Source: Gaertneriomyces semiglobifer
Lineage: Eukaryota > Chytridiomycota > Chytridiomycetes > Spizellomycetales > Spizellomycetaceae
Reading direction: 5' to 3'
Assembly: GCA_025558075.1 (NCBI GenBank)
Contig: JAHLKF010000048.1
Location: 1 to 53,170, forward strand
DNA: 53,170 bases
In this document: positions 30,907-46,000 of the stretch, piece by piece
Numbering within the stretch: the first letter of the stretch is position 1
How the letters are laid out: the number at the start of each line of letters is the position of its first letter
Program-made: the position numbers and the translations under genes
The notes under the pieces: generated by a model
The model's database searches: none
What the model saw: the letters and a program-made list of their open reading frames with translations, nothing else
Told to the model about the DNA's origin: nothing

Positions 30907-33900
30907 ATGTCTGGTACAGCCGAATCGCCGCTTCCGAGCCGTGGCCCCCTTGCAGCCGGTGCAGTGACGGGACGTAACCGTTACTCAAACCTGAACAAGG
31001 CCTTTCAGCCCGCCGCGAACCGCGGCAAAGCGGTGCTTGGAATGGGCCCTCGCACCGGTCCGCATGTCTTGGGCGCAAGCCGGCCCCGCTTGCAGTCCTC
31101 TCTTGTTCAGGCGCCCAAGCCTGTGGACCTGCCGAGCCTGCGCCGCGAGAATTCGGGGCTTGACCCCAGCATCAACATTGTCCCATCCGGTGGAACGGGA
31201 TGGGTGAGTTCCAAGGCAAAGGACAACGACAATCCTTTGTCTAATGGCGAGGGTCCTTGTGATACCGCTGCAAGTTCACCGCAGCAGGTCAAACCAGTTC
31301 GCCACTGGGAAGTTGCAGTCACGGCTGCAACGCATCCGGTCGCCATCTCGCCGGATTTTCCGACTGCCGCAGAAGCCATGCGTCTCGTCAAAAGTGACAA
31401 GAGAGACAGTCGCGCATCTTTTACCTCAGACCACGGCACACCAAAGAATCTTGATGCAATGTCTACAAACACGGATGCCACTGACAATGCCAAAATTATA
31501 GAGGTTGTACATGAAACTACAAAGTCGGATCTCGTCGGAGTTGAGGACACTTCCGTTAACGATGGCCCTACCAAGGCAGCTGAAAAGATTTCAACAGAAG
31601 AGGAACATTCTTGGCTGGAAGATGACGGTGATATGGATTATTCCAAGGTCCCGGTCTTCCATGCCGGTGTTGATGGTGTCGAGGTTGTAACAGAAACGAC
31701 TTCAGAAGAAGTGATAGCCCCTGTATCTGTCGATACAAACCCAGAGACCATGGTGAACCTGCGCGATAAAGATGAGAGTAATAGCAAGGCACACGCGTCT
31801 CGGGCGGATTCACAACGCGACCATGAGCTCCTGTACAACTATCGCCATGCTGAACCTTGCGAGTCAACTAGCGACGTAAAGCGCGACCACCGTATGCACT
31901 TCTCTGGCAGCCGGCCGCCTCAAGTTCTCCGTCGTCAACCAACAGAAGAACGCGACTTGAACGGTAATACGTACGACATGCGTTCCACTCACCCTCGTGG
32001 CCCATTGAGTGCTCCCCGTCGCGACTACCAACCATTGGACCAAGATCTGTCTTACCGTCGCCAGCGACCTGGATGGGACACAAAATTGCGCGAAGAACGT
32101 CCATGGGAAAGTAAGAGAAATAGCGAACGGATACCTGCCGCCACTTCATGGCGTCGCCCTCGGCCAGTACCGGACAGTGTGGACGCACAAACTACTCCAA
32201 AGTCCATTTTGCGAAAGGAACCTCGGCCCGCTCATGACGCTTCTATCAAGGATCGCCCCCAAGAGATCGATACCCCGTCCGAGCCGGCAAGGCCTTCAGA
32301 AATCGTTGAAAGTGACGTGGCGCCGCAGCATTGTAACTTGGCAGGAGTTAAGGCTACAACATCTATATCCGTCATCCCCGCAGTGGATATGTCTTCAACG
32401 GCAGCGAGCAAGTCGGCCAATGACGACCTTCAAAATCTGATGACTGAAGTAAGCCGTTTGATTAGTGGGATGGACTTGCAGAATGAACGTGCTAGTGTTT
32501 CCGGAGACGCTCCGCCGCGGCAAGCCACTCTGAGTGACCTTTCCGCTGAACGCCGAGTACCCAGTACCACGTATCCAAAAAGGAAGAGCTCAACCGAGAA
32601 CAGTCGAACTATAGGACCAGTTCAGACCGCACATCGTGAGTGTTGTTGCCATTTGTACGCTCGCAGGGCTGTTCGAATTATAACTGTGTTTGCTTTACCA
32701 TGTAGATGATGACGACGACCACGCTTTATTCCGTGCGGTGAATACCCCTACTGGTGTGACAAAGAAGCCGTCCGTCGTGTTCAAACAAGTCCCTGCCGGC
32801 ATTGACCTGAAGAACACGAAAGTGGACTTCTTTGCTGCGACTGAGTCAGCGACACCGCCTAGCGAGGCCAACATTCCAAGAACACCTGCAGAGTACGCGG
32901 CTCAGTTATTTGCGTCTAACAAGACCTTCCCTCTACAACGCTCGACTTCGGCGCCGCATTTGTTCAGTTGGGCCGCGGACAACCCCGGGATGCCGCATGG
33001 TGGAATTCCCACGTTCGTCTATCCCATAACACACCCATACGTCAATCAACCGTTACTGTACAACGCACCAGCTCACTCTGGCTGGATGCTTCCCGCGTCC
33101 GTTAGTCCTTTCCACCAATTGGCTCATCCCGGTGGCGAGCGCCATGTTGCCTATGGGATACCTGCAAACCAGTCCCTTCCCCCTTATGGACACCCTACCC
33201 TACAGCCGCAACAACAGCTCTTTTCCCGGAGACATGAGGAAAAGTCTGCAGTTGCAAAGCCTATCGGCCACGGTCGTGTAGCGGTTCCAGTAACTCAGAA
33301 CGGTGCCCAGGAAGGCCTTAAATTAGACGCACGACCGTCCGAGAAGGATATCATTAATGCAGGTTTCAATGACAAGGTCGCCCCTGCCACGGTGCCGGCG
33401 GATCTCTTGCAAAAACATGCCGATCAGAACGCTGTCAGGGAAGATGTAAACGTTCTGGCTCGCAGTGGAACGAGCAAGTCTCAGGAGGACGCTGCTATCT
33501 CAGTTCCCGCTAGGTCTGGTTTACAACCGTCAATTTCAGACATGTCTACGGCACAAGGACCAGCCACAAGCGCGATTTCCACTGTGCCTGCCACACCCGC
33601 GTCCAATGAGTCAGCGTCTGACTCATCACCCAGTACGATCTTGCCCACGTCACCCGGTGGGGACAAAGAGAACACACTTAACCGCACACGCTCCGTGGAT
33701 CAACCAATGATGGCCAAAGACAAACCGGTCAATCCTCACTCTGTGACGAACAATGTAGGAACTGGTGCGTGGCGCTCTCCCTCTCAGCCGATGAGGAAAC
33801 CTTCGTTCGAACGAGCATATGGGCGTGGGGGTCAACGACCCGCACCGCAGTCGAACACGGGCTCGGCAAAGCCTTTGACGTCCCACGAGATCAGAAGAAC

Positions 33901-35416
33901 GGCTCCCATCGGCCGACCTCCCGCGGCGAATTCTCAACGCGTCCCCAATCGATGGAGCTCCGACCGCAGGACACCTGCCAAAGTTGCAGTCCCTGTCAAA
34001 CCTGAGCAAAAGAAGGCTACAGAAGAAGCGCTTGCTGCTGCGGCAGCACGAAGTATGGCCCAACACCAGGCGGCAGCTGCAGCTAACCCACGTGCCGCTC
34101 GTTGGGCTAAATGGGCAGAGACAAATTATAACGCTGCCAGGGACGGACCCGGCTTTACCGCACGCCTTGCCCAAATGCACTCTGGTATTACACCGCCGGC
34201 AAATCGAACAGCCGTTACTGGGGGAGGACCTCGCGCAGAACCCACAATTGTCAACGCTACCAACCCATCCACTGATTCGCGCACGACTCAAGCCAATGCT
34301 TCCCATATAACCGCACTGGGTAGCACCAAACCGTCAGAAGTAGTTACTCCGATTGCGGCTACTTCTGAAGGTGACAGGAAGGCGCCACAGTCGCGTGCGG
34401 CCGTCCCGTCTCCCAGCTCCGTTGGAGTGACCAGTAGTGCACGACCGCAGATGGATTCTGAGCTTACCCGCTCTGGTGCAGCGCCGTCAACGGCGATCGG
34501 TGCTCGAGGCACTACGTCGCACGCAAACCCTTCTGTACAGCGCTCAGACCAAGCTATGCCCCAGCCTGAGCATGAGATCGCGACGAAATGTACCCGAACC
34601 ACTCTACCCACGTCAACGGAGGCGACGTCAGATCGGAAGGTCTCGGGCAACGTTGCTAAAACCCAGGCTGGTAACAGCACGGTGGACTTGAAGAATATCC
34701 CGCCACAACCGCGATCGCCTGTCATTGCGAGTACATCAGCAACCTCAAATTCGTCAAGCAAAGGTACAACAACCGTCGCTTCTGAAGGCGCAACACCGAG
34801 TTCACGACCGTACAAAAGCGCGGCGCCGCACGCCAGTGTCCGACCTCCAGGTAGCCCTTCAACAAAATTCGCTAGACCAAAGAGCTACGGTTCAAAACCA
34901 CGACTTAATTCGGATACAAGAGATACGGAGATAACTCACATGTCGCTAACGAGCGGCGTGCGCGTACAAATCGCTAGGACCAGATCTTCCAGCTCTGTGG
35001 CAACTTCTGAGACCACACCACCGGTGGTAACGTCAGGGACGTCCACGGTTGGCGCAGCATCCGAAATCGCCGACGACACCACTTCCAAGGACGGTGTGAC
35101 AGTCGCTAATAAAACGCACCAAAAGCGAAAGCCAAAGGCTCGTACTTGGAGGCCCTCACTATCAGAAACGGCTCCGACGGGAATCGTTTTTCCATCAGCC
35201 GGCATGGATTCCACGACGGTTGTGCCAGCTGCGGACGATCAACTCTCGCTTAACAAGCGCCAGCGACGTGCTTCAGTGGAGGAGGGCAGACCAGCCGTTG
35301 CCATGGAAGGCGTGGAAGCAAGTGGGAAGCCTGGGCGCGGGGGACGACGAGGGAGAGGACGAGGTGGAAGAGGACGTGGGCGACCCCATGTTCCCCATCA
35401 AGCAAGTCCTGCGTAA
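30907..35416 (+). CDS. PRRC2/BAT2-N domain protein with RGG tail
   Basis: Two exons: join(30907..32635,32706..35416), 1479 aa; the intron is 70 nt (GTGAGT...ATGTAG). The N-terminal 100 residues follow the BAT2 N-terminal domain: NRYSNLNKAF (24-33), then LPSLRRENSGLDPS (75-88) and NIVPSGGTGW (90-99). PRRC2A/B/C have the same order (YSSLNLFD..., LPSLKAENKGNDPNVNIVP, GTGW). The rest is low-complexity, rich in Ser, Thr, Pro, Ala and Gln, apart from a short helical Ala-rich stretch (KKATEEALAAAAARSM). The C-terminus is RGG-rich ([18 protein letters not shown]). Animal PRRC2 proteins associate with translation initiation factors, promote leaky scanning and enter stress granules. A similar mRNA role here is inferred. 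The ATG at 30907 is the first in the open frame. Confidence 0.82.
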
Positions 35417-35502
35417 CTTTAGAGTATTGAAAAATTCTCTTTTTGTATATATTTACAAAATTAATGTTTGAGCTGTGAGACTGGTATGGCATTTTGATGG
35501 TA

Positions 35503-36795
35503 CTACGCTGATCCGTCCGCGTCCCCTTCTTCCTCGAGTAACGGTTGTCTGCTTTCCTCTTCGTCAATCAGCATTTCATGTGGCTCATGATAGGAATACC
35601 ATATACTCAAAACTAAGAGCATTCCCTGCAACGTGCCGCTCACAAAGTAAGGCAACCAGGAAGTCCATGAAGCACCAGGCTGGATAGAAAGCGAGTAGAC
35701 AAAGAGGAATGAACCTGGGCACTATAGTTCAATAGCATGAGCAAGTGGTTGACCCTGGCACATAATGATGAATGGTACACAAACCTGCATGAGCATAGTT
35801 GGAATACTCAACGCGCCCACAGACTGAAAATAGTTTATTACAACGAGGTCCATCTGAGAGATGCGGAATAGCTTCCGGCTCACCTTGGCCCGCCACGTGT
35901 GTAGAATTTGAGGAAAGAATTGGAGGAACGACGTCACCATGGCCAACAATCCCAAGAATCCGGCAAATAGCTCTGCTGCTCGCATGTCCCGTCCACCATT
36001 GCTCCTCGTGAGGATGACTGATGCAGCAATGAAAACCAATAGGGCGTACACCACAACCGTCCCAGCAAGGCGTAACGAGTGCTTCCACTGATAGCTGAGC
36101 TTTATCGCAGGTGGATCAGCCGGATCCGTGGCTGGTAAAAGCCGATGCTTCTTTGCCGGTGGAAAGTAAACGTAATACAGAAGAGTACTGTGGCCATATT
36201 TGTCAAAAGAAATCCATCCGGTTGATGGAATGCGCATACTTACCATGTCATGAAACAGGCCGTTTGAACCGTCACTTGAGTCAGGCCTAGGGTGTTCTCA
36301 AAGCACAACCATGGCGTCCACTATCCAGCAGAGTTAAGGAGTTGCCTCAACGACGGAGAGCGCTTGATCGGAAACATACCTTTGCACAACACATCACCGA
36401 GGGAAACTGCAACAGGGCCTGATAGCATGTTCAGCCAGGAAGGACCGCATAAATGGTCAATACCGGAGAAGGGACTGACCATGTTTCCGACTGTGCCTAA
36501 CATCCCGATAGATCCCTGTACTCCATAGTGTTAGGCGGGGCTGTTGACAGTGCCAAACGGTATTTTTCGCACGCACCAGGAACAGGAAATATACGCTTAG
36601 TCCCTCCGAGCTCTGAATACTGATGATCTTGGCTATCTGAACACATAACCCTCGTCACTTTGCTGCTAACAACCGTCGGAGGCAGACGCATCCACTCACC
36701 TGCGGCAGATAGGACACCAGAAGGCCTATTGTAATAAACGAGCCGAAGGCCAACTTTTTCGCATCATGGTCCGGCGGACAAACATCGGGATCCAT
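35503..36795 (-). CDS. PQ-loop repeat membrane protein (vacuolar amino-acid transporter type)
   Basis: Eight short exons: complement(join(35503..35679,35785..35823,35884..36187,36244..36320,36380..36418,36480..36515,36577..36636,36700..36795)), 275 aa, phases consistent. Three exons are only 36-39 nt. PQ-loop 1 is VSYLPQ + IAKIISIQSSEGLS and PQ-loop 2 is QFFPQILHTWRAK + SVGALSIPTMLMQ. Between them the CFENTLGLTQVTVQ segment matches the 'CFE--LG--QV--Q' block of fungal PQ-loop proteins. SWTSWLPYFVSGTLQG in the last exon is also typical, and about seven TM spans are expected. Relatives export cationic amino acids or cystine from vacuole/lysosome, and this substrate is not known. The tail is acidic with an EEESRQPLLEEEG end, which contains a dileucine-type sorting signal. 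One donor (ATG|GTCAGT at 36479) is weak but is required by the frame. Confidence 0.85.
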
Positions 36796-37005
36796 TTCAC
36801 AGACTGCGGCCTGCTGAATCCGCTTTTAGCGGAACTTAATTTGCCTATCACTATGAGGGCTTTTCTGATCCACCGTCAGTCGAATGTAAAACGGAATCGC
36901 TTGGTTAAATTGTCACGCGTGTTTGATGCACATAATATTTCCCGCCGGTGGCAGGAAACATGCTTTATTCCGTGTCTGTGTCCAACTACAGTCGAACAAA
37001 CGGAC

Positions 37006-38310
37006 ATGGATTCGCACTGGACAAGATCGAGCGTATGTCAGGACTCCGGACGCTCAAGTCACCTAACTGCCGAAATGCTGCGATTTCGCAAACTGTGTTC
37101 ACAACGACATAACAATGAACGAGGAGGCACTTCATCTCCGAAAGGACTTGCGTACCTCGCACATGCGGATTTCAGATCGTCAAATAGTTTTATAGAAGAA
37201 CAGGGTTCAGGGCTAGTAGGCGGCGTAGATCATCCTCATTATATGCCAGGACCGCCGTACATCACGCCAGACCGGCACTCGGCAGCTTCAAATCCGCCCG
37301 TATCCATCATTGCAAGGACCTTCCTTCAAGGATTCAATCTTTCACGAGGGACACTAGCACAGCGAGCCACGGATGTCTTTTATGCATATCCGCTGACTAC
37401 CTTACATGCTGCCTGCGGAGCATCTCTTCATATCTGCCAAATGGTCGGGCTCATCTCATATCGCGCAATCCTTTTCCACCCTCGCCTCGTTACCGGCAGT
37501 CAATGGCAACTTCACCGCGTGGTCACCTCATTTATGGTACTTGGAGGGAGCGTTGTCGACGTAGTCCAGCGAGCTGTCAGCATGTTCTTCTGGCAAGCGC
37601 CGCTGGAGAAGTGGTTTGATGGAGACGGAGATCTGATTAGGAACGGCGTCATTGTTCGTGCAGGCACGAACCGAAGGAAACCGTCAGGCGCGCGCAAGTC
37701 TATCGTTGAGTGGCTTGTAACTGACAATCGGTTTTTGCGGGCACAAGTTCTCGCATGCGCAGTGCTCGTCGGGCTCGAGCTTGCGTTATTCCGCCGCGAC
37801 TCTCACATGCTCAAAAACACTGCTCCTGGTTTTGCTAGCTTGGCCGCAATTACTGGGACCGAAGTCCCGTTAGCACTGGGAGAAATCCTCCTTTTTCCCT
37901 ATTCAATGTTCCCAAATCTGGAGTATGCTTTCAGGTGGTTATGGGCTATCACGGACAATGAAGAGGAGCATCGCTTATTTGGGATCATTGCAATTCGGCC
38001 CGTTTACCTGCCGATAGCACTGTGTGCACTCGGCGGGTTTTCCGCCTGGAAACCAATGATCAAAGGGTTGGTGGCAGCATTAATCGTCAGCAAGGTGATG
38101 GACCTTCGACGCGCCGATCAACAGAAAGCGGTAGATTGGGCCTTCAAGGTGATTGCGGACTGGTTCCATTGGGGTACCCGTCTTGCCAGCAGTCAATCAC
38201 TCCCTTCCCCACCCGATACATCCTCACCTTGGAGGCAAACTCAGTTGGACGGTATTGGGCCGGCCACTGCCACTGCAGGTGGTCTATCTGCCATTGCTGC
38301 TGGATGGTGA
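37006..38310 (+). CDS. Derlin-like rhomboid-fold ER membrane protein
   Basis: The open frame runs from 36766 to 38310 without introns. I place the start at 37006 (434 aa) because the part before it overlaps the first exon of the divergent PQ-loop gene. ATGs at 37075 and downstream are also possible. The derlin core begins near RATDVFYAYPLTTLH, continues through HPRLVTGSQWQLHRVVTSFM, and ends with RLFGIIAIRPVYLPIALCALGG and a final hydrophobic span. This is the order of Der1/derlin proteins (N-terminal P-type region, WRLLTNF, then the 'G-----YLPW' block). The strict WR motif and the GH dyad are not conserved. About 100 extra residues at the N-terminus and a Ser/Pro tail are added. Derlins help retrotranslocate misfolded ER proteins. 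Assignment is moderate. Confidence 0.6.
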   Translation: MDSHWTRSSVCQDSGRSSHLTAEMLRFRKLCSQRHNNERGGTSSPKGLAYLAHADFRSSNSFIEEQGSGLVGGVDHPHYMPGPPYITPDRHSAASNPPVSIIARTFLQGFNLSRGTLAQRATDVFYAYPLTTLHAACGASLHICQMVGLISYRAILFHPRLVTGSQWQLHRVVTSFMVLGGSVVDVVQRAVSMFFWQAPLEKWFDGDGDLIRNGVIVRAGTNRRKPSGARKSIVEWLVTDNRFLRAQVLACAVLVGLELALFRRDSHMLKNTAPGFASLAAITGTEVPLALGEILLFPYSMFPNLEYAFRWLWAITDNEEEHRLFGIIAIRPVYLPIALCALGGFSAWKPMIKGLVAALIVSKVMDLRRADQQKAVDWAFKVIADWFHWGTRLASSQSLPSPPDTSSPWRQTQLDGIGPATATAGGLSAIAAGW

Positions 38311-38335
38311 TAGCTACTCAGTCCTGACACAGTAA

Positions 38336-41459
<3,124 letters not shown>

Positions 41460-42183
41460 GGTCTTGGGGGGAGATGCAGCGGTTTTGAAGATGAAGTTTC
41501 AAGATAGAATTCTGTTGAAGGTTTCACTAGAACTCAATGGGTGTAGCAAGACAATCTGAAGAGGAAATGATTTGGGCGAGAAAGGTTATTTGATGTCCCA
41601 TCGATCTGGCAATGATTGTGCAGCGAACGAACCGTCAGCAAAACTCGAACCTATTCCTTTTCAGATAAATGGATGGATAGATGGATGGATGGATGTGCCT
41701 ACGCTAAGATCAACTCGTACAATAAGTACTTGGTATTCAACGTGTTCCCACAGTCGAATGAGGATTGAACAGTGGCCGGCAGATGAACCTGGACACCGCC
41801 AACCCGCGTGTCGAGCCAACTTTGGTTGTGTAAGTGATGTCAGTCCATGAACCAGGACGTTGGCTAACTGTAGAAACGCGACTAATTTGCGCGCGACCCG
41901 CGTCGACTCGACAAATTGGGTTGGTGTCACCGCCAAAAACAGAATAAATCGCTTTGGGCGAGAAATTCCCGTCCGCTTTCGGAGCTGCCTGCCGCTGACG
42001 TCTAAGCCCATTTTGCACACACACAAAAACGCAGGCGACACGGCTCAGGCCGCACGTTCTTGTAGAGTAGTTGAGCTCAGCGTTCAGCATAGATATTACT
42101 TAGATAGAAATATAGGTTAGCGTAATCGGATCCTCATCAGTTCTTTGTCCTATTTGTATTCTAGATCTCATCTCGTCGCTCCA
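41460..42183. other. Divergent intergenic region with GATG microsatellite
   Basis: About 720 bp lie between the branching enzyme and the Reeler-like gene. No ORF looks real. A (GATG)n-type tetranucleotide repeat lies at 41669-41696, and a CpG-rich patch (GCGCGCGACCCGCGTCGACTC) at about 41888-41912. It presumably holds both promoters. Confidence 0.5.
41669..41696. repeat. (GATG)n tetranucleotide microsatellite
   Basis: ATGGATGGATAGATGGATGGATGGATG: about seven GATG/GATA units with one variant. Likely length-polymorphic. Confidence 0.85.
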
Positions 42184-42959
42184 ATGAAGATTTCTGCCAG
42201 TTTCGCCGTCCTCTTACCTCTGGCTGCTTCGGCAGTTCAGGCTTTCAAAACTTGCAACGTCGATACCACCGAACTCTCTGCCTTTGGCGAATATGGTGTT
42301 CAAAAAGCTACTTTGGGATTCACCCTCGCTGTTGATTCTGAAACAAAGACGTACGATCCCAACGTTCCAATGACGGTCACTGTTTCCGGTACTGGCACTT
42401 TCACGGATATCCTCTTGTATGCAGCCGCCAGGTAAGCATCATGCCATTCTTTGAGAATAAGCCCGTATCTTCGTTCACATTGGGTGCGTATGCCTCGCAC
42501 TGTTCAGTCCCTTCCATCAGAATCACACCGGCACTTGGGTCGATTATGACGGCGACGTATACCAAACTTTGGATGGCGATGACGAATCCTCTATCCCTGC
42601 TGGCTGCAAGAAATATGGACAAGCTGCTACTTTAGCCTCTAAGAAATCCGAAGCAAAGTCTTTACCCGCAACGTTCAAGTGGAAACCTCCAAAGACTCCT
42701 AGTGTATGCATTCCGCTTCTCTCTTAGTATGCCGACGGGTATCTAATTTCATCCCGCATCACAGGGAAGCCTCAATTTTTATGCCGTCGTTGGTCAAGGA
42801 AACAAAGAAGGATTCAAGGTCCTAAGTTTGGATGACAAAGACGAAGTCTCTGCCGTAATTCCTTGGCCCGAGGTAAATGAGAATGCTGGGTACACGGTTG
42901 CACGATCTCTCGTGGGTATAGTCCTTCCCGCCGTGTTCGCATTGTATATGATTCAATAG
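42184..42959 (+). CDS. Reeler-domain-like secreted/GPI-anchored surface protein
   Basis: Three exons: join(42184..42431,42508..42703,42765..42959), 212 aa. A clear signal peptide (MKISASFAVLLPLAASAVQA) is followed by a domain with the Reeler pattern: VPMTVTVSGTGTFTDILLYA, later TGTWVDYDG, then TFKWKPPKTPSGSLNFYAVV. These correspond to the 'G-F-G-LL-A', 'G-W' and 'W-AP----G-V-F-A' blocks. The C-terminus is a short hydrophobic stretch (SLVGIVLPAVFALYMIQ) with no charged tail, as in GPI-anchor signals. Two cysteines (C39 region and GCKKYG) may form the domain disulphide. The role is unknown; a cell-surface or matrix function is likely. It converges on VPS13, with only 52 bp between stops. Confidence 0.65.
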
Positions 42960-43011
42960 GTAGAATTCCAGTCATAGACGAGCACTTTTGTATTAATCTG
43001 TTCTCATTTGC

Positions 43012-46000
43012 TTAATCGTATGGTCGAAGTTGCTCAATGTAATCCCCGAATGCTCCCTCAATCTTGGAGCAGAAGGCCTGTCGGAAAACTGGTTAATATT
43101 GTTTCATCTCCTTTCGCGGATTAGCATCGCCCGAACCTTGCAACTAGCGCCATCCGGGCACGGAATAATGCGGAATTTTGCCTGTGTCTTCTCGCGTTTA
43201 ACAAGCGTGATGCCCCCATTTTCCATGCGGATAGATTGAAGCTCTTTGTGATCATCATAAGAAACATTAGTGATAGCCGAACGGCAATGAACAATGACGA
43301 ACTCACCATCAAAAGCAATTTCCCATTCAGTTTTCAGCCTCTTAATGCGCGCCATGACAACGCGAGCATCTGTAGCAATTGCTACAAGGTCCTCAATCCT
43401 AAGGTCTATAGCAGAAATCAATATGCAATAAAGTTCCAGTAGGCGCTGGGTACTCACCAAGATGAGCAATGTACTGCTCTCGGAAGTAACGACCGCTATC
43501 CAGGCCTTTTAGCCAGCTCAATCCCAGTGCCTCACGGGAGCTATAAGGCTTTGGTGTTTCCAAGACAATGAGCACGTTTGGCAACGTTCATACCGACATC
43601 AGCACAAGAGTACAAACCGTGAGAATTTTGTCTTTTCCGATATGTCTGGGAAGCCGTTGTCGGTCAAGTTCAGCGTCAAATACCGTCGTTGTATTTCGAA
43701 TGCCTGTATATGTTGAGACAGTGGCTTCAGAAACGTAAAGATGTTACATACGCACCTTCGCCGACGTTGGTGGCTAGATCTATTACACCGATGACGGGCT
43801 TAGTCACGACACTGCGGAGCAAATTAGCGAAGTTCAAGCACCGCCAGTAATAACAAAAGACCGCATACCCAACGATTCCTTTTCCTAGCCCTTTGAAAAA
43901 TCCCCCTACACCTTCCTCTTGGGCACCCTCGAGTGGCTTTGACTGCACGAATACTTGAGCATTGAGCCTGACATGTGCAAGGAATGAATGCCTCACCACA
44001 ACGCCAGTGATGCCGCTCGCAACGCTGCGTGCCAAGGAGGTTGCTCCTGTCGTGACACCGTATACAGCATGACGGGGGCGGTTCCTGCAAAGCCACCCAC
44101 GTTAGTTGTCACTTGCCGTGCTAGATCGTACCTGCTCCAACATACCGAATACTTGAAAGTCGCCTACGTTCTTGAAACTGAGGGATGCGTTGAGGGCTCT
44201 ATAGCACTTCCCTTTCAAGCGGACTTTGACGTACCTTCGAGTCCATAGTGATGACTGACAAGCCTAACGGTCCCATTGGCGTCAGCAGCGTTTAGCGCGA
44301 GTACCATCAGAGTAATTTACCATACCTTTCCCGAGACTTCCAGTAAACTTTGAGAAGGTATCTGAAACACCAAATATAGTCTTGCGAAATAAGCTGGCCG
44401 TCCCCTACACAACCACAACATTACGTTTAAGATAACTCCGATACCAACAGTACTCATTCAGCCTAACGCTCACTTTGGCGACCCCAATGCCGAAGTCTTG
44501 TGGCCTGGTGATTTCGAAGCCTTGAAGTGGTTCGTAGAAAAAATCGCTGACGCCGGAACTGACATTGTTGAATAATCCCACCGGATTCCCAAGGAAGTCT
44601 GCGGACCCAACAACTTTGTGTATCTAAATAGTAGATCGAACTCTTTAATTTGACGTGCTTTCCTCCACCTGGCACCGCAGCTGACTGACCTGTCCAATCA
44701 ACTCCTGGGAATACGTTCGGGTTATGCTGTCGATTAATTGCACGGAAGTCATGTTGGGATGGACCAACTCAAGAGCCTGCGTACAACGGTCAGAGGCATT
44801 TGCGGCGGCATGATTTGTCTTAAGCATGCCTACATTCAAGCGGAGCGGCGCGTCCTAAATCAGATCTGTTAGATGGACGCCAGTGTGCATCTGTAGCCCG
44901 TGTTGTAACCTACATGGATATTTCCCAGCGTCATGGTCAGCACGTCCACGACAAACGAAAGCAGCCCATGATGGCGAGGTCTGTGTATTCTCGGTTAATA
45001 AAGAATAGCTGCGACACGGCTAGCCATACGTGCCTTGCTTCGTCCAGATTGCTCGCCTGTGTCCGTACGAAGGACACGTTGATCTGTACAGGCTGCAACA
45101 GAAATTTGTCAAAATACAATCTGGTCTCCTCATTCGAAACTGCGGGTTCCGGAATCGACATCCGCGTGTCGCACAATTGGCTGTCATTAATGGAGTGTTA
45201 GATCCCCTACAGCACTTTAAAGCCGCTGGTAGTACCTTGGAGGTTCCACCCATCCTGCAATGTTGAACTTGAAAACGTTTATCAAAGCCAACAGGAAATC
45301 TTCATCAAGATCGACCGAAAGCTCTTGCAGCAATATGGTGAACCAGTTGTAGTATTCCACTCCATACGCTGGTTCCAGTTAGCGACTTGCGAACGTGGAG
45401 TAGGGGCGAATACTTACAGGTATCTTTTGACTTCGACAACGTAATCATCAAAAACGGGCGATAATCTTCTTCACCTTCCCTGGGCAGAACCGTCGGATAT
45501 AGGAAGATAGGTTCAAGTCCACCGTACAACTGATTGTCAACCTAATAAAAGATGTAAGCGATGACAGTAAAGCACAAAATTTAGGCATATACCCACCTGG
45601 AGCCATTTGATGTTGAAGCTGTAAGCCCGGCTATCGCTTGTGTCGGTGTACACCAAAGCAACGTTTTTGGCAGATGCGTACAAAAGTTCCTAATGTATCC
45701 TTAGCATGTTGATGCGGGAGCTTGCCTAAATAAACCCTTACATGCATGTTCTTGTTGACAAGAGATAGGCCTATGCCTTCTAGCTTGACTTGCATCTCGA
45801 CAAGAAGATGGGGCTCTTGTTCTTTCTATAGCTCACTTTATTAGATTGCGTCACCGACACGATGCGCTCCAATCCCCGTACCATTTTAAACGTCTCCAGT
45901 TTCGCGTCCTTAGATGAAGAAACGCTACTAGGCCTCGCTGAAGCTTTCCGGAAAAGGCTCTTCCGTTCTTCGTAGGGCGACATGCGAACAACTAAAACCG

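Noticed and set aside
32009..32440. ORFs in other frames inside the PRRC2-like gene
   Set aside because: Long shadows caused by low-complexity sequence; the main frame is open for 4.4 kb with one intron and carries the conserved domain.
36321..36503. 60-codon ORF MLGTVGNMVSPF... as a stand-alone gene
   Set aside because: It is explained as an exon plus retained intron of the PQ-loop gene. Splicing at 36479/36419 restores the PQ-loop family sequence.
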